From contig NZ_CP030051.1 of assembly GCF_004114975.1 (NCBI RefSeq), positions 7,343,501 through 7,407,500 of the forward strand: a stretch of 64,000 nucleotides of DNA, written 5' to 3'. Source of the stretch: Bradyrhizobium guangdongense. Lineage in GTDB: Bacteria; Pseudomonadota; Alphaproteobacteria; Rhizobiales; Xanthobacteraceae. Both the position numbers and the translations under genes were made by a program. The notes beneath the pieces are model-generated. The model was not told the DNA's origin. It saw only the letters and a list, made by a program, of their open reading frames with translations, and did no database searches. Positions 8,666 to 17,154 of this stretch are shown here, one piece after another. Each line of letters starts with the position of its first letter. Within the stretch, counting starts at the first letter, position 1.

Positions 8666-8835
8666 TTCAGTATCCTCTAGGGATTGGTGTTCATCCGGGC
8701 ATCGTCCGCGGGAGGACGGCTCAGCACCCGCAATACGGGGCGAGCTGAATGCCGATCAAGGCCGGGCTTATAGAGGAAGGCTGGCCGTAAAGCTAGGGTT
8801 CTGGCACGGAAAAAGCGCCCGAAAAGGGCTCGAAA

Positions 8836-9510
8836 TCAGCGATTTTCCCGCCAGCAGGTCAAAAGCGAGGCGGCCTGCCCCCTCGCCACATAGGTCCCGG
8901 CCAGCCGCCGGACACCCGGGCCCGGGGTCCTGGCGCTGCGTTTGACCGGATTCGGCAGGATGGAGGCCAGCAGGGCCGATTCCCGGGGCGAGAGGTCCTC
9001 TGCCGACTTGCCGAAAGCATAGGCGCTCCCCGCCTCCGCCCCAAATTGGCCCTGCGGACCGAGCTCGGCGATGTTGAGGTAAATTTCCAGGATCCGCTGC
9101 TTGGGCAGGACAAAATCGATCCACAGCGCCAGCGGAAACTCCAGCGCCTTGCGGATGAAATCCCGCCCCTGCCAGAGGAACAGGTTCTTCGCCACCTGCT
9201 GGGTGATGGTGGAGGCGCCGCGGAAGGCGGTGCCGTCCTCCCGGGCATCGTCGATGGCCTCGCGCAGCGCGCCCCAGTCGATACCGTGATGCTTGCAGAA
9301 ATGGGCGTCCTCGGCCGCCACCACCGAGCGCGGAAGATAAGGCGACATATCAGCCAGATCGATCCATTCCCGGTGCATCGGCGCGCCCGTCAGCGAGCGC
9401 CACGCCATCAGCGTCGAAACCGGATGACCGGTCCGGTAGAACGGCGCGACCACATAGGGCGCGAGAACCACAAGCGCGAGCGCTGCAAGCAGGACTTTAA
9501 CGATGCGCAA
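8836..9510 (-). CDS. mtgA: Monofunctional peptidoglycan glycosyltransferase
   Basis: At 224 residues this is the normal length for MtgA, which polymerises lipid II into glycan strands at the outer face of the inner membrane. An N-terminal anchor ([17 protein letters not shown], 5-21) is followed by one glycosyltransferase family 51 domain. The catalytic Glu motif is in [16 protein letters not shown] and the second block is [16 protein letters not shown], with [13 protein letters not shown] after it. No transpeptidase domain is present. It is transcribed away from the polyprenyl synthase gene, which makes part of the carbon skeleton used for lipid carriers. Confidence 0.95.
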   Translation of the reverse strand: MRIVKVLLAALALVVLAPYVVAPFYRTGHPVSTLMAWRSLTGAPMHREWIDLADMSPYLPRSVVAAEDAHFCKHHGIDWGALREAIDDAREDGTAFRGASTITQQVAKNLFLWQGRDFIRKALEFPLALWIDFVLPKQRILEIYLNIAELGPQGQFGAEAGSAYAFGKSAEDLSPRESALLASILPNPVKRSARTPGPGVRRLAGTYVARGQAASLLTCWRENR

Positions 9511-9670
9511 ATCGACCTTTCCGGCGCGAAATGTACGTGGCCGCGGCCCCCGCCATTAAGTCTGTGATAATTCGGGCCTTTTCCAGCACTTTTTGGGCGT
9601 TCCAAACGATTGACTGGAACGGGCGCATAAAGGATTGTCCCGCCGAATTTTAGTTCTGGAGCCTTTCTTG

Positions 9671-10594
9671 ATGACCGGCACGTCACCGTCCGATTTCGCC
9701 AAGCGTCTGGACAAGACCGCTGATGACACCGAGGCCTTGCTCGGGCGCTTGTTGTCGGACGACATCCTGCACGATGAGATCGCCCGCCCCAAGCGACTGA
9801 TGGACGCAATGCGCTACTCGAGCCTGAACGGCGGCAAGCGTCTGCGGCCGTTCCTGGTGGTCGAGAGCGCCGCCGTGTTCGGTGTTCCCCGTGACGCCGC
9901 GCTGCTCGTGGGCGCCGCGCTCGAATGCATCCACTGCTATTCGTTGATTCATGACGATCTGCCTGCGATGGACAATTCGGACCTGCGCCGCGGCCGCCCC
10001 ACCCTGCACAAGCAGACCGACGACGCCACCGCGATCCTCGCCGGTGACGGCCTGCTGACTCTCGCCTTCGACATCATCACCCGCGACGAGGTCCATCGCG
10101 ACGCCAATGTGCGGCTCTTGCTGACGCGCGCGCTGGCGCGCTGTGCCGGCATCGGTGGCATGGTCGGCGGCCAGATCCTGGATCTCGCCGGCGAAGGCCG
10201 CTTTGGCGGCAACGAGCCGATCGATGTCGCGCGCATTCAGCAGATGAAGACCGGCGCCCTGCTGCGCTACGGCTGCATTGCCGGCGCGCTGCTCGGCCAG
10301 GCCTCGAGTGCGGAGTATCAGGCGCTCGACGATTACGGCCGCGCGCTCGGCGAAGCTTTCCAGATCGCCGACGACCTGCTCGACGTCGAAGGCGATGCGG
10401 CCGCGCTCGGCAAGCCGGCCGGCGCCGATGCCGTGCTCGGCAAGACCACCTTCGTCACCCAGCTCGGCATCGAAGGCGCCAAGCAGCGCGTGCGCGATCT
10501 ACTGGCGCGCGCCGACAGCGCGGTGTCGATCTTCGGCGAACGCGCCGCCGTGCTGCAGGCCGCGGCGCGGTTTGTAGCTGAGCGGAAGAACTGA
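9671..10594 (+). CDS. ispA: Polyprenyl synthetase, farnesyl/geranylgeranyl diphosphate synthase type
   Basis: The 307-residue protein is a short-chain trans-prenyl synthase that condenses isopentenyl diphosphate onto allylic diphosphates. The first aspartate-rich motif DDLPAMD is at 95-101 and the second, DDLLD, at 234-238; GGKRLRP at 54-60 binds the isopentenyl diphosphate. The two residues between the aspartates of the first motif plus the upstream CYSLIH fit bacterial farnesyl diphosphate synthases. I chose ATG at 9671 because it is preceded by a ggag at the usual distance; an in-frame ATG at 9635 would add 12 residues without family support. ispG in the same window feeds the same pathway, but is far away. 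Confidence 0.9.
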   Translation: MTGTSPSDFAKRLDKTADDTEALLGRLLSDDILHDEIARPKRLMDAMRYSSLNGGKRLRPFLVVESAAVFGVPRDAALLVGAALECIHCYSLIHDDLPAMDNSDLRRGRPTLHKQTDDATAILAGDGLLTLAFDIITRDEVHRDANVRLLLTRALARCAGIGGMVGGQILDLAGEGRFGGNEPIDVARIQQMKTGALLRYGCIAGALLGQASSAEYQALDDYGRALGEAFQIADDLLDVEGDAAALGKPAGADAVLGKTTFVTQLGIEGAKQRVRDLLARADSAVSIFGERAAVLQAAARFVAERKN

Positions 10595-10604
10595 CAGCTA
10601 CGGG

Positions 10605-10732
10605 CTCCCCACCTCTCCCGCTTGCGGGAGAGGTCGCGCCGAAGGCGCGGGCGAGGGTTCTCTCCTCTGAGGGAGTGTCCCACCGCGGAGACACCCTCTC
10701 CCCTACCCTCCCCCGCAAGCGGGGGAGGGAGC
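10605..10732. repeat. Intergenic palindromic repeat (ctctcccc family), copy 2
   Basis: Complementary arms ctctcccgcttgcgggagag and ccctcccccgcaagcggggg flank a gagacaccctctcc segment. The block fills most of the space between the prenyl synthase and the DUF1345 gene and resembles 7544-7681. Its last GGGAGGGAG may double as the ribosome-binding site of the next gene. Confidence 0.7.
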
Positions 10733-10741
10733 TCACCTGCG

Positions 10742-11449
10742 ATGCCGCTCAGGCCTCACCGGACGATCCGAATGGAAAAAGAAGATCCCGTCCTCGTCCG
10801 CTTCCGCCAGATGTCGCGGCCGATGCGGCTGATCTATTCGCGACCGCGGACCTTCATCTCGCTCGCCGTCGGCATCCTCGTCTGCCTGCTCGTTCCCGGC
10901 TCGCACCGGCTGGTGACGCGACTGTTGTTCGGCTGGGATGCGCTGATCGCAGTCTACCTCGTGCTGGTCTACACGATGATGCTCTGCAACGATCACCAGC
11001 ACATCCGCCGTGGCGCCGCGATGCAGGACGACGGCCGCTTCGTGATCCTGCTGGTGACGGCGACCGGCGCGTTTGCGAGCATCGCGGCCATCGTCTCGGA
11101 GCTCGGCACCCACCGCGGCACCGCGGAGCTGACCATCGCCATCACCACCATCGCGCTGTCCTGGGCGGCCGTGCACACGACCTTCGCGCTGCATTACGCC
11201 CATGACTATTACCGCCCGCCGCTCGGCGGGTTGCAGTTCCCGAGCGGCGACAAGGAAGATCACGCCGACTATTGGGACTTCGTCTATTTCTCGTTCGTGA
11301 TCGGCATGACCGCGCAGGTCTCCGACGTCGGCATCACCGACAAGACGATCCGCCGCACGGCCACCGCGCACGGCATCGTGTCCTTCATCTACAACACGGC
11401 CCTGCTGGCACTGACGGTGAACATCGCGGCGAGCGCGATCGCCACTTAA
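10742..11449 (+). CDS. DUF1345 integral membrane protein
   Basis: The 235-residue protein has five to six hydrophobic segments: near 30-50, 55-75 (WDALIAVYLVLVYTMML), 100-120, 130-150, 175-195 and 215-233. The pattern HYAHDYY followed by F(P) and DFVYFSFVIGMTAQVSDV is characteristic of the DUF1345 family, whose function is unknown. ATG at 10742 is favoured because of an upstream GGGAG; an ATG ten codons later (10772) is possible. It converges on the caspase-like gene across a perfect hairpin. Confidence 0.85.
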   Translation: MPLRPHRTIRMEKEDPVLVRFRQMSRPMRLIYSRPRTFISLAVGILVCLLVPGSHRLVTRLLFGWDALIAVYLVLVYTMMLCNDHQHIRRGAAMQDDGRFVILLVTATGAFASIAAIVSELGTHRGTAELTIAITTIALSWAAVHTTFALHYAHDYYRPPLGGLQFPSGDKEDHADYWDFVYFSFVIGMTAQVSDVGITDKTIRRTATAHGIVSFIYNTALLALTVNIAASAIAT

Positions 11450-11462
11450 GTCCCTCTCCGGT

Positions 11463-11488
11463 GTCGTCCTGGCGAAAGCCAGGACGAC
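11463..11488. terminator. Perfect hairpin between convergent genes
   Basis: Arms gtcgtcctggc (11463-11473) and gccaggacgac (11478-11488) pair perfectly over 11 bp around a GAAA tetraloop. It lies 13 bp after the DUF1345 stop and 8 bp before the caspase-like stop on the other strand, the right place for a two-way terminator, though without a strong T-run. Confidence 0.6.
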
Positions 11489-11496
11489 ATTAAGTC

Positions 11497-13329
11497 CTAA
11501 TGACACACCTCGACGTTGGCATCGTTGCCGGGGCCGCCGCCGCCGCGGTATTCGAGATGGCAGCCGCGGTTGACCGGGCGACAGCCGGTGCTGTTGCTGC
11601 AGTACATCTGGCCGCCGCCACCCGAGGCGCGGCCGGCGCCAGCAGCAGCGGCGATGCCGGCAGCGGCACCAATACCTCCAGAGGCTGCCTCACCGCGACG
11701 CTGCCGTGCGGGACGGTCCTCGCTGTCGTCGCGCCTGGCGGTGGCGGGCTTGGCCGCTTTCGCCGGCTTGGCGGCACGTTGCTTTTCGCACTCGTTGTCG
11801 CTGTTCAGCACATAGCCGTCGCCGCAGACGATCCTGGTGCATTTGTCGCCATCGGCCTTGAAGCCGTGGTCGCAGACCAGCGGACAGACGCGTGACTGTT
11901 TGGACTTGACCACGTCGAGCGCATCCGTGCTCGCCATCTTCACGTCGAGCCTGGTGCCGGCATAGCGGTTGAACTGCGACAGCGACCGCTGCGAGGACGT
12001 ATTCCAATTGCCGTCAGGCTGACCTGAAAAGCAGCCGACGCGGCCGAGCTCGGTCTGCACCGAGCGGTTGAGATCGGCCGGCGTGGTGGCCGGGGTCAGC
12101 GCGGCGACATTGGTGCCGGCGGGGCTCGCGGTGCTGGCCGGCACAGCGCTCGGCGCTGCTGCGGCGAGATTGACACGCTGCTGCTCGGCGGCGGCGGCCT
12201 GCTGCTGCGCCTGCTCCTTGGCCTTCTGCGCGGCAAGCTGGGCCTGCTCGGCCGCCTTGGCATCGGCCGCGGCCTTGGCCTGCGCATCCCGCTGCGCGCC
12301 GAGCGCGGCGAGACGGTCGCGCTCGGCCTCGGCCTGTTTCGCCTTCTCGATCGCGGCGGCATGAACCTGCTCGGCCTGGATCTTATCGAGCTGGAGCTTG
12401 GCAAGGTTGGCATAGAAACCGTCAGGATGCTGGGCCAGGAAGGCTTCCCACGCCGGCTTATTGCCGACCTGGAGCGCGAGCTCGTAATCGCGCCGCATGT
12501 CGGCTTGCGGATTGCTCGCGGGTGCGGCGGCCGCTGCGGCCGCGGGTGCGGCCCTGACCGGCACCAGCGGCACGTCTTCGCCGCCGAGCGATCCATAGAC
12601 GAACGGCTCCTGCTTGTTGCCGGTCGACTTCAGCACGTCGTCGCGCACGAAGCCGAAGGCGCGGCGGACGTCGAGGCCGGGCGTCGTCAGATGCTTCGAC
12701 AACGCGAGAGTGAAGGGGCTGTTGGCGCCGTCGCCATCCTGCGCCGTGAAGCCTGCCTTGGCCGAATAAGCGATCAGCGTGTTGGTGCTGGTCGGCTCGA
12801 CCTGAGCCAGACCGCGGCCGATGCCGCGCGAGGCGAGCGTGCGCTTCATGGTCCTGCCGAACGGATTGTCGCGGCAGGCGTCGAGGATCACCAGGCGAAG
12901 CTGCTTCGCCGGCTCGACCGCGACCAGAACGCGATCGAGCGAGAGCGCCTCGTCATAGACGTCGGTGTCGCGCTCGAGCTTGGCATCGACCGGGATCAGG
13001 TAGTTGGAGCCTTCGACCTCGATGCCGTGGCCGGCATAATAGACCACGGCGATGTCGGCATCGCGGGTGGCATCGGCGAAATCGCGCAGCACGCGTCGCG
13101 TATCGAGCGCAGTCAGGTCGTGGCGGGACTCGACGACGTCGAAGCCGGCATCCTTCAACGTCTTCGCCATCACCGCACCGTCGTTGACGGGATTGGCGAG
13201 CGAAGGCGCGTGCTGGTAGGCCGAGTTCGCCAGCACCAGCGCGACGCGTTTTCCGGCGAAGGCCGGCGCGGCGCCCGATATCAGCGCGAGACCAAGGAGC
13301 AACGGAAAAAGCCTGAACAAATTGCGCAT
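11497..13329 (-). CDS. Secreted caspase-like (C14) protein with coiled coil and Cys-rich tail
   Basis: 610 residues. A signal peptide (hydrophobic core LFPLLLGLALISG, cleavage near AFA-GKR at 25/26) is followed by a caspase p20-like domain to about 245. The catalytic dyad is His101 in YYAGHG and Cys152 in LDACRDNPF, as in bacterial orthocaspases. Residues about 275-320 are a repeat-like linker (YELALQVGNKPAWEAFLAQH), then an alanine/glutamine-rich coiled coil runs to about 395. The C terminus carries a cysteine-rich segment (CPLVCDHGFKADGDKC, CGDGYVLNSDNEC) and ends with another four-cysteine patch, suggesting disulfides in the periplasm. Substrate and purpose are unknown. It stands alone. 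Confidence 0.87.
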   Translation of the reverse strand: MRNLFRLFPLLLGLALISGAAPAFAGKRVALVLANSAYQHAPSLANPVNDGAVMAKTLKDAGFDVVESRHDLTALDTRRVLRDFADATRDADIAVVYYAGHGIEVEGSNYLIPVDAKLERDTDVYDEALSLDRVLVAVEPAKQLRLVILDACRDNPFGRTMKRTLASRGIGRGLAQVEPTSTNTLIAYSAKAGFTAQDGDGANSPFTLALSKHLTTPGLDVRRAFGFVRDDVLKSTGNKQEPFVYGSLGGEDVPLVPVRAAPAAAAAAAPASNPQADMRRDYELALQVGNKPAWEAFLAQHPDGFYANLAKLQLDKIQAEQVHAAAIEKAKQAEAERDRLAALGAQRDAQAKAAADAKAAEQAQLAAQKAKEQAQQQAAAAEQQRVNLAAAAPSAVPASTASPAGTNVAALTPATTPADLNRSVQTELGRVGCFSGQPDGNWNTSSQRSLSQFNRYAGTRLDVKMASTDALDVVKSKQSRVCPLVCDHGFKADGDKCTRIVCGDGYVLNSDNECEKQRAAKPAKAAKPATARRDDSEDRPARQRRGEAASGGIGAAAGIAAAAGAGRASGGGGQMYCSNSTGCRPVNRGCHLEYRGGGGPGNDANVEVCH

Positions 13330-13492
13330 GACACGACTTCCAACGTTCGGGGCAGTTCACACCCTCAAGGCCAGCCTTAGCAAGATCCGCCGCTTGCGCT
13401 TGTGATGGAGATCACGAAGCCGGCGGGCCCCCCTTTCGTTAGTCGCGCCAGTGCGTTGGCGGTTCGCCGCCAAACGCGCGAGGGCAGGTTCC

Positions 13493-13921
13493 CTAGGCAT
13501 CCCCCACATGCCCTCGATACTGAGGCAGGTCGTCCGTGATCTCATGCCATGGCGCCTTGGAGCCGACGAAGATATGAGCGGACGGGCGGATCGAGGGGGC
13601 ATCGACCAGGGTTCCCATGGCGATATGGACCCATTTTCCTTCACGGACGCGGGAATACAGCAGCGAGCCGCAGCGGCCGCAGTGCGCATCATGGGTAGTG
13701 TCGTCCCCGTAAATGGTCCGCTGGTCCTCGCCCCTGACCAGGCGGAGCTGGCTGTGCTCGATCCCGGCGAACGGCTTGAAGGCGGAACCGGTGGTGCGGC
13801 GACAGTTCGAGCAGTGGCAGTTCAGCGCGTAGGAAAATGCGTCGGCCACCTCGTAGCGGACCGCGCGGCAGCAGCATTCGCCGGCAAGGATGCGGGCGTC
13901 CTGATGTCGTGAACCCGTCAT
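13493..13921 (-). CDS. GFA-family protein (CENP-V/GFA zinc fold)
   Basis: The 142-residue protein has the zinc-binding cysteine layout of the glutathione-dependent formaldehyde-activating family: GECCCRAVRYEV at the start, LNCHCSNCRRTTGSAF in the middle and CGRCGSLLYSR (from DAHCGRCGS) later. Members are common and most have no shown activity, so formaldehyde binding should not be assumed. The start MTGSRHQDA at 13921 is preferred to an ATG 12 codons upstream, because the family begins just before the first CxC. Confidence 0.85.
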   Translation of the reverse strand: MTGSRHQDARILAGECCCRAVRYEVADAFSYALNCHCSNCRRTTGSAFKPFAGIEHSQLRLVRGEDQRTIYGDDTTHDAHCGRCGSLLYSRVREGKWVHIAMGTLVDAPSIRPSAHIFVGSKAPWHEITDDLPQYRGHVGDA

Positions 13922-14016
13922 GATGGCACCTTCGTGCAAATGGCAGAACACAGCCATAGCGCAATTCGACCTGTACGACTAAGTTTGCGGTGCGCCATCA
14001 TGCAAAAGGATGACCC

Positions 14017-14391
14017 ATGAGCTCAAATCGGTCGAGCGTCGAAGCCGTCGTGCAAACCTATTTCGACGGACTTTACGAGGGTGACGCGGACAAGCTCGGC
14101 GCCGTCTTCCACCCCACAGCCGATCTGCGCTGGGTGGAAAAGGGCGAGCTGAAGATCCTGACCGTGCCGGACTGGCTCGCCTGGGTGCGCAAGCGCCCCT
14201 CCGCCAAGGCGGAAGGCAAGCCGCGCGAGGATTTCATCGTCACCATCGACCGCTCCGACGACAAGACCGCCTTCATCAAGGTCAAATGCCAGCTGCCGCC
14301 GCGGTTCTTCACGGATTACCTCGTGGCGATGAAGCTCGCCGACGGTTGGCAGATCGTGTCGAAATCGTACAGGTATGACCTGAAGGAGTGA
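14017..14391 (+). CDS. NTF2-like (lumazine-binding type) small protein
   Basis: A 124-residue single-domain protein that starts SSVEAVVQTYFDGLYEGDADKLGAVFHPTADLRW, the helix-helix entry of NTF2/SnoaL-like folds, and ends with LADGWQIVSKSYRYDL, the usual last strands. Such cones bind small ligands; no catalytic dyad can be assigned. The ATG follows AAAAGGATGACCC, a fair ribosome-binding site. It stands alone, divergent from the GFA gene. Confidence 0.8.
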   Translation: MSSNRSSVEAVVQTYFDGLYEGDADKLGAVFHPTADLRWVEKGELKILTVPDWLAWVRKRPSAKAEGKPREDFIVTIDRSDDKTAFIKVKCQLPPRFFTDYLVAMKLADGWQIVSKSYRYDLKE

Positions 14392-14478
14392 GGACGTCTC
14401 TCAGTCGACCTTCCACGGCCCAAAATCTGACGTGCTCGTCCCCCATTTTCCGTGATTTCGAGCCCAACTCTCGCCACG

Positions 14479-14565
14479 CGTCATTGCGAGGAGCTCTTGC
14501 GACGAAGCAATCCAGACTGTCTCCGTTGAGGGATTCTGGATTGCTTCGCTGCGCTCGCAATGACG
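14479..14565. repeat. 87-bp palindromic element, copy 1
   Basis: Outer arms cgtcattgcgag and ctcgcaatgacg enclose inner arms gaagcaatccaga and tctggattgcttc. Total length is exactly 87 bp, as in the copies at 27700, 52915 and 56105. It lies between the NTF2-like gene and the beta-lactamase. The shape suggests a mobile palindromic unit (MITE or REP-like). Confidence 0.85.
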
Positions 14566-14609
14566 GGGCGGATAGTACATGCCCTCCCCACTTCCCCTGA
14601 AAGTCCCCC

Positions 14610-15467
14610 ATGCATCTCGACCGCCGCTCCCTGCTCGCTTCGCTGTGCTTTATGGCCACTGCTCCCGCGCTCGCCGCGGACACACCGCCTGAACTCGACT
14701 CCTACGAGCGCGAGAGCGGCGGAAAGATCGGGGTCTATGCGGAGAATCTGACGACCGCCAAGAAACTGGCCTGGCGGGCCGACGAGCGCTTCGTGATGTG
14801 CTCGACATTCAAGGCTTCGCTGGCGGCCTGCGTACTGGCGCGGGTCGATCGCGGTGAGGACAAGCTGGCGGCGATGATTTCCTACGACAAGGGCGACTTG
14901 CTCGAATACGCGCCCGTCGCGAAACAGAACCTCACGACCGGTGCGATGTCGGTCGCCGAGATGTGCAAGGCGATCGTCGAACTCAGCGACAACACCTGCG
15001 CCAATTTGCTGCTCGCCCGGGTCGGCGGTCCGGCCGCGCTCACCAAGTTCTGGCGCTCGATCGGCGACACGACCACGCGGCTCGACCACAACGAGCCCGA
15101 GCTCAATCGCTCGCCGCCAGGCAATCCCCATGACACCACCACGCCGGCGGCGATGGCCGGCAATCTGAAGCGGCTGGTGATCGGCGAGGTGCTGTCGCCG
15201 GCCTCAAGGGCCCAGCTCACCGCATGGATGGTCGACTGCAAGACCGGCGCGAACCGGCTGCGCGGTGGCCTGCCGGCCAGTTGGAAGATCGGCGACAAGA
15301 CCGGCAACAACGGCAAGGACGCGTCGGGCGATATCGCAGTCGCCTGGCCAAAGCCCGACACGCCGATCCTGATTGCGGTCTACACGCAGGGCGGCACGCC
15401 AAGCCCGGCGCAGCTCGAAGCAGTGTTCGCGCGCATCGGACGCATGGTGGCCGAACGACTGGCGTAA
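14610..15467 (+). CDS. Class A beta-lactamase
   Basis: 285 residues with every class A signature: active-site Ser65-Thr-Phe-Lys68 (Ambler 70-73), Ser126-Asp-Asn128 (Ambler 130-132), Glu162 in the omega loop RLDHNEPELN (Ambler 166), and Lys230-Thr-Gly232 (Ambler 234-236). Cys64 stands at Ambler 69 as in CTX-M-like enzymes, but there is no partner Cys at 238, so the carbapenemase disulfide is absent. The N terminus MHLDRRSLLASLCF has a twin-arginine look and ends with ALAA, so periplasmic export, perhaps by Tat, is likely. No ampR-like regulator or mobile element is adjacent; it looks like a resident chromosomal gene. Confidence 0.95.
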   Translation: MHLDRRSLLASLCFMATAPALAADTPPELDSYERESGGKIGVYAENLTTAKKLAWRADERFVMCSTFKASLAACVLARVDRGEDKLAAMISYDKGDLLEYAPVAKQNLTTGAMSVAEMCKAIVELSDNTCANLLLARVGGPAALTKFWRSIGDTTTRLDHNEPELNRSPPGNPHDTTTPAAMAGNLKRLVIGEVLSPASRAQLTAWMVDCKTGANRLRGGLPASWKIGDKTGNNGKDASGDIAVAWPKPDTPILIAVYTQGGTPSPAQLEAVFARIGRMVAERLA

Positions 15468-15513
15468 GCCGCGCTGCATTGACCTGCCGGCCGCTTCCGG
15501 GCCAAGACAGGTC

Positions 15514-17124
15514 ATGATCGCAGCGAAATTCCAGACCTTCCTCATCCTGCTCGCGGTGCTGGCAGGCACAGCACTGGTCGCCCGCCGCTTCAACATGGCG
15601 CCGGCCATTTTGCTGATGCTTTCGGGGGTCGGCCTCGCCTTCGTGCCCGGCATGCCGTCGGTGGAACTGCCGCCGGAACTGGTGCTGCTGATGGTGCTGC
15701 CGCCGCTGATCTACTCGGCGAGCGTCGCCATGAGCTGGCGCGAGTTCAGGAACAATTTGCGCCCGATCGTGCTGCTCGCGGTCGGCGCGGTGATCTTCAC
15801 CGCGGCGATGGTGGCGACGGCCACCCATTACGTGATCGGCCTGCCCTGGAGCATCGGCTTCCTGCTGGGCGCCATCGTCGCGCCGCCCGACGTGGTGGCG
15901 CCGCTCGCGATCGCGCGGCGGCTGAACATGCCGCGGCGGCTCGTGGTCATCCTCGAAGGCGAAGGGCTCGCCAACGATGCCACCGCGCTGATCCTCTACC
16001 GCTTCGCGCTCGCCGCGATCATGGTCGGCCACTTCTCCCTGCCCTTGGCAACAGGCGAATTTTCTCTCATCGTGGCCGGCGAGATCGCCTTCGGCATCGG
16101 TGTCGGCTGGCTCTCGCTGCGTTTCCGCAAATGGTCCGGGGATCCGCAGGTCGAGCTGACGCTGTCGCTGATCACGCCCTACGTCTCCTACTGGCTGCCC
16201 GAGCATGTCGGCGGCTCCGGCGTGATCGCCACCGTCGCCTGCGGCCTTTATGTCAGCTGGAACGGACCGCTGCTGATCTCGGCGTCGACGCGCCTGCAAG
16301 GCATCTTCTTCTGGGACCTCATCATCTATCTGATCGAGGGCTTGCTGTTCCTGCTCACCGGCTTCCAGATGCGCGCGCTCTACGAGAAATCGAAGGCGTT
16401 TCCGCTCGACGACATCATGATCGCGACCGCCGTGGTCATGGTCATCATCGTTCTGGCACGCTTCGCCTGGCTCTACCCCGCGACCTATCTGCCTCGGATG
16501 CTCAGCAAATCGCTGCGCAGGCGCGATCCGTCGCCGCCCTGGCAATGGCCGTTTGCGCTCGCCTTCACCGGCGTGCGCGGCGCAGTATCGCTGGCGGCCG
16601 CGCTGGCGCTGCCGTTCACGCTGCCTGATGGCGCGGCATTCCCGTATCGCGACCTGATCCTTTTCGTCGCCTTCGGCGTCATCTTCATCACGTTGATCGG
16701 CGTCGGCCTGACGCTGCCGCCGGTGGTGCGCTGGCTCGGCATCGCGGAAGCCGGCCACAGCGAGCATGTTGCCGAGCACGCGGCCGAGATCGCGGCACGG
16801 CGCCAGGCGCTCGATGCCGCGTTGAAATCGCTGGATGCGCTGAGCGCGGAGAAGGAAGTCTCCGAGGAGGTGATGCGGCTCCTGCGCGCCCGGCACGAGA
16901 TCCGCGTCAATCAGCTGCCCGACTCGCTCGATCCTGCCCACCACGACGTCTCCGCCGCCGGCACCGCGCTGACCCGCGAGCTGATCGTCGCGGAGCGCAA
17001 ATTCATCCACGACCTCCTGCGCGACGGGCAGATCACCGACGAGACGCGGCGAAGAATCGAGCGCGACCTCGATCTGGAGGAGGCGAGCCTGGCGAACCGG
17101 GAATATCAGCGGGCGCCGCTGTAG
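15514..17124 (+). CDS. Na+/H+ antiporter, CPA1 family
   Basis: The 536-residue protein has about twelve transmembrane segments in the first 410 residues and a hydrophilic C-terminal tail of about 125 residues rich in charged helices. Family marks are LPPLIYSASVAMSWREFR (near 57-75), GAIVAPPDVVAPLAIARRL (about 115-133), LEGEGLANDATALILYRF with the ion-binding ND pair, and FTGVRGAVSLAAALALP. It exchanges sodium or potassium for protons across the inner membrane. ATG at 15514 is chosen because the frame upstream is not membrane-like and overlaps the beta-lactamase end. It follows that gene by 46 bp and may be co-transcribed. Confidence 0.92.
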   Translation: MIAAKFQTFLILLAVLAGTALVARRFNMAPAILLMLSGVGLAFVPGMPSVELPPELVLLMVLPPLIYSASVAMSWREFRNNLRPIVLLAVGAVIFTAAMVATATHYVIGLPWSIGFLLGAIVAPPDVVAPLAIARRLNMPRRLVVILEGEGLANDATALILYRFALAAIMVGHFSLPLATGEFSLIVAGEIAFGIGVGWLSLRFRKWSGDPQVELTLSLITPYVSYWLPEHVGGSGVIATVACGLYVSWNGPLLISASTRLQGIFFWDLIIYLIEGLLFLLTGFQMRALYEKSKAFPLDDIMIATAVVMVIIVLARFAWLYPATYLPRMLSKSLRRRDPSPPWQWPFALAFTGVRGAVSLAAALALPFTLPDGAAFPYRDLILFVAFGVIFITLIGVGLTLPPVVRWLGIAEAGHSEHVAEHAAEIAARRQALDAALKSLDALSAEKEVSEEVMRLLRARHEIRVNQLPDSLDPAHHDVSAAGTALTRELIVAERKFIHDLLRDGQITDETRRRIERDLDLEEASLANREYQRAPL

Positions 17125-17154
17125 CTTTTTTCGTCATTGAAGCAGCCGCGTAAA

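Noticed and set aside
14610..15467. Recently acquired resistance cassette
   Set aside because: Base composition and codon use match neighbours, and there is no integron, transposase or direct repeat around the beta-lactamase gene.
15217..17010. A 597-codon minus-strand frame opposite the Na+/H+ antiporter
   Set aside because: Composition is almost only D, R, H, Q, E and A with no hydrophobic core, while the plus strand encodes a full membrane transporter.
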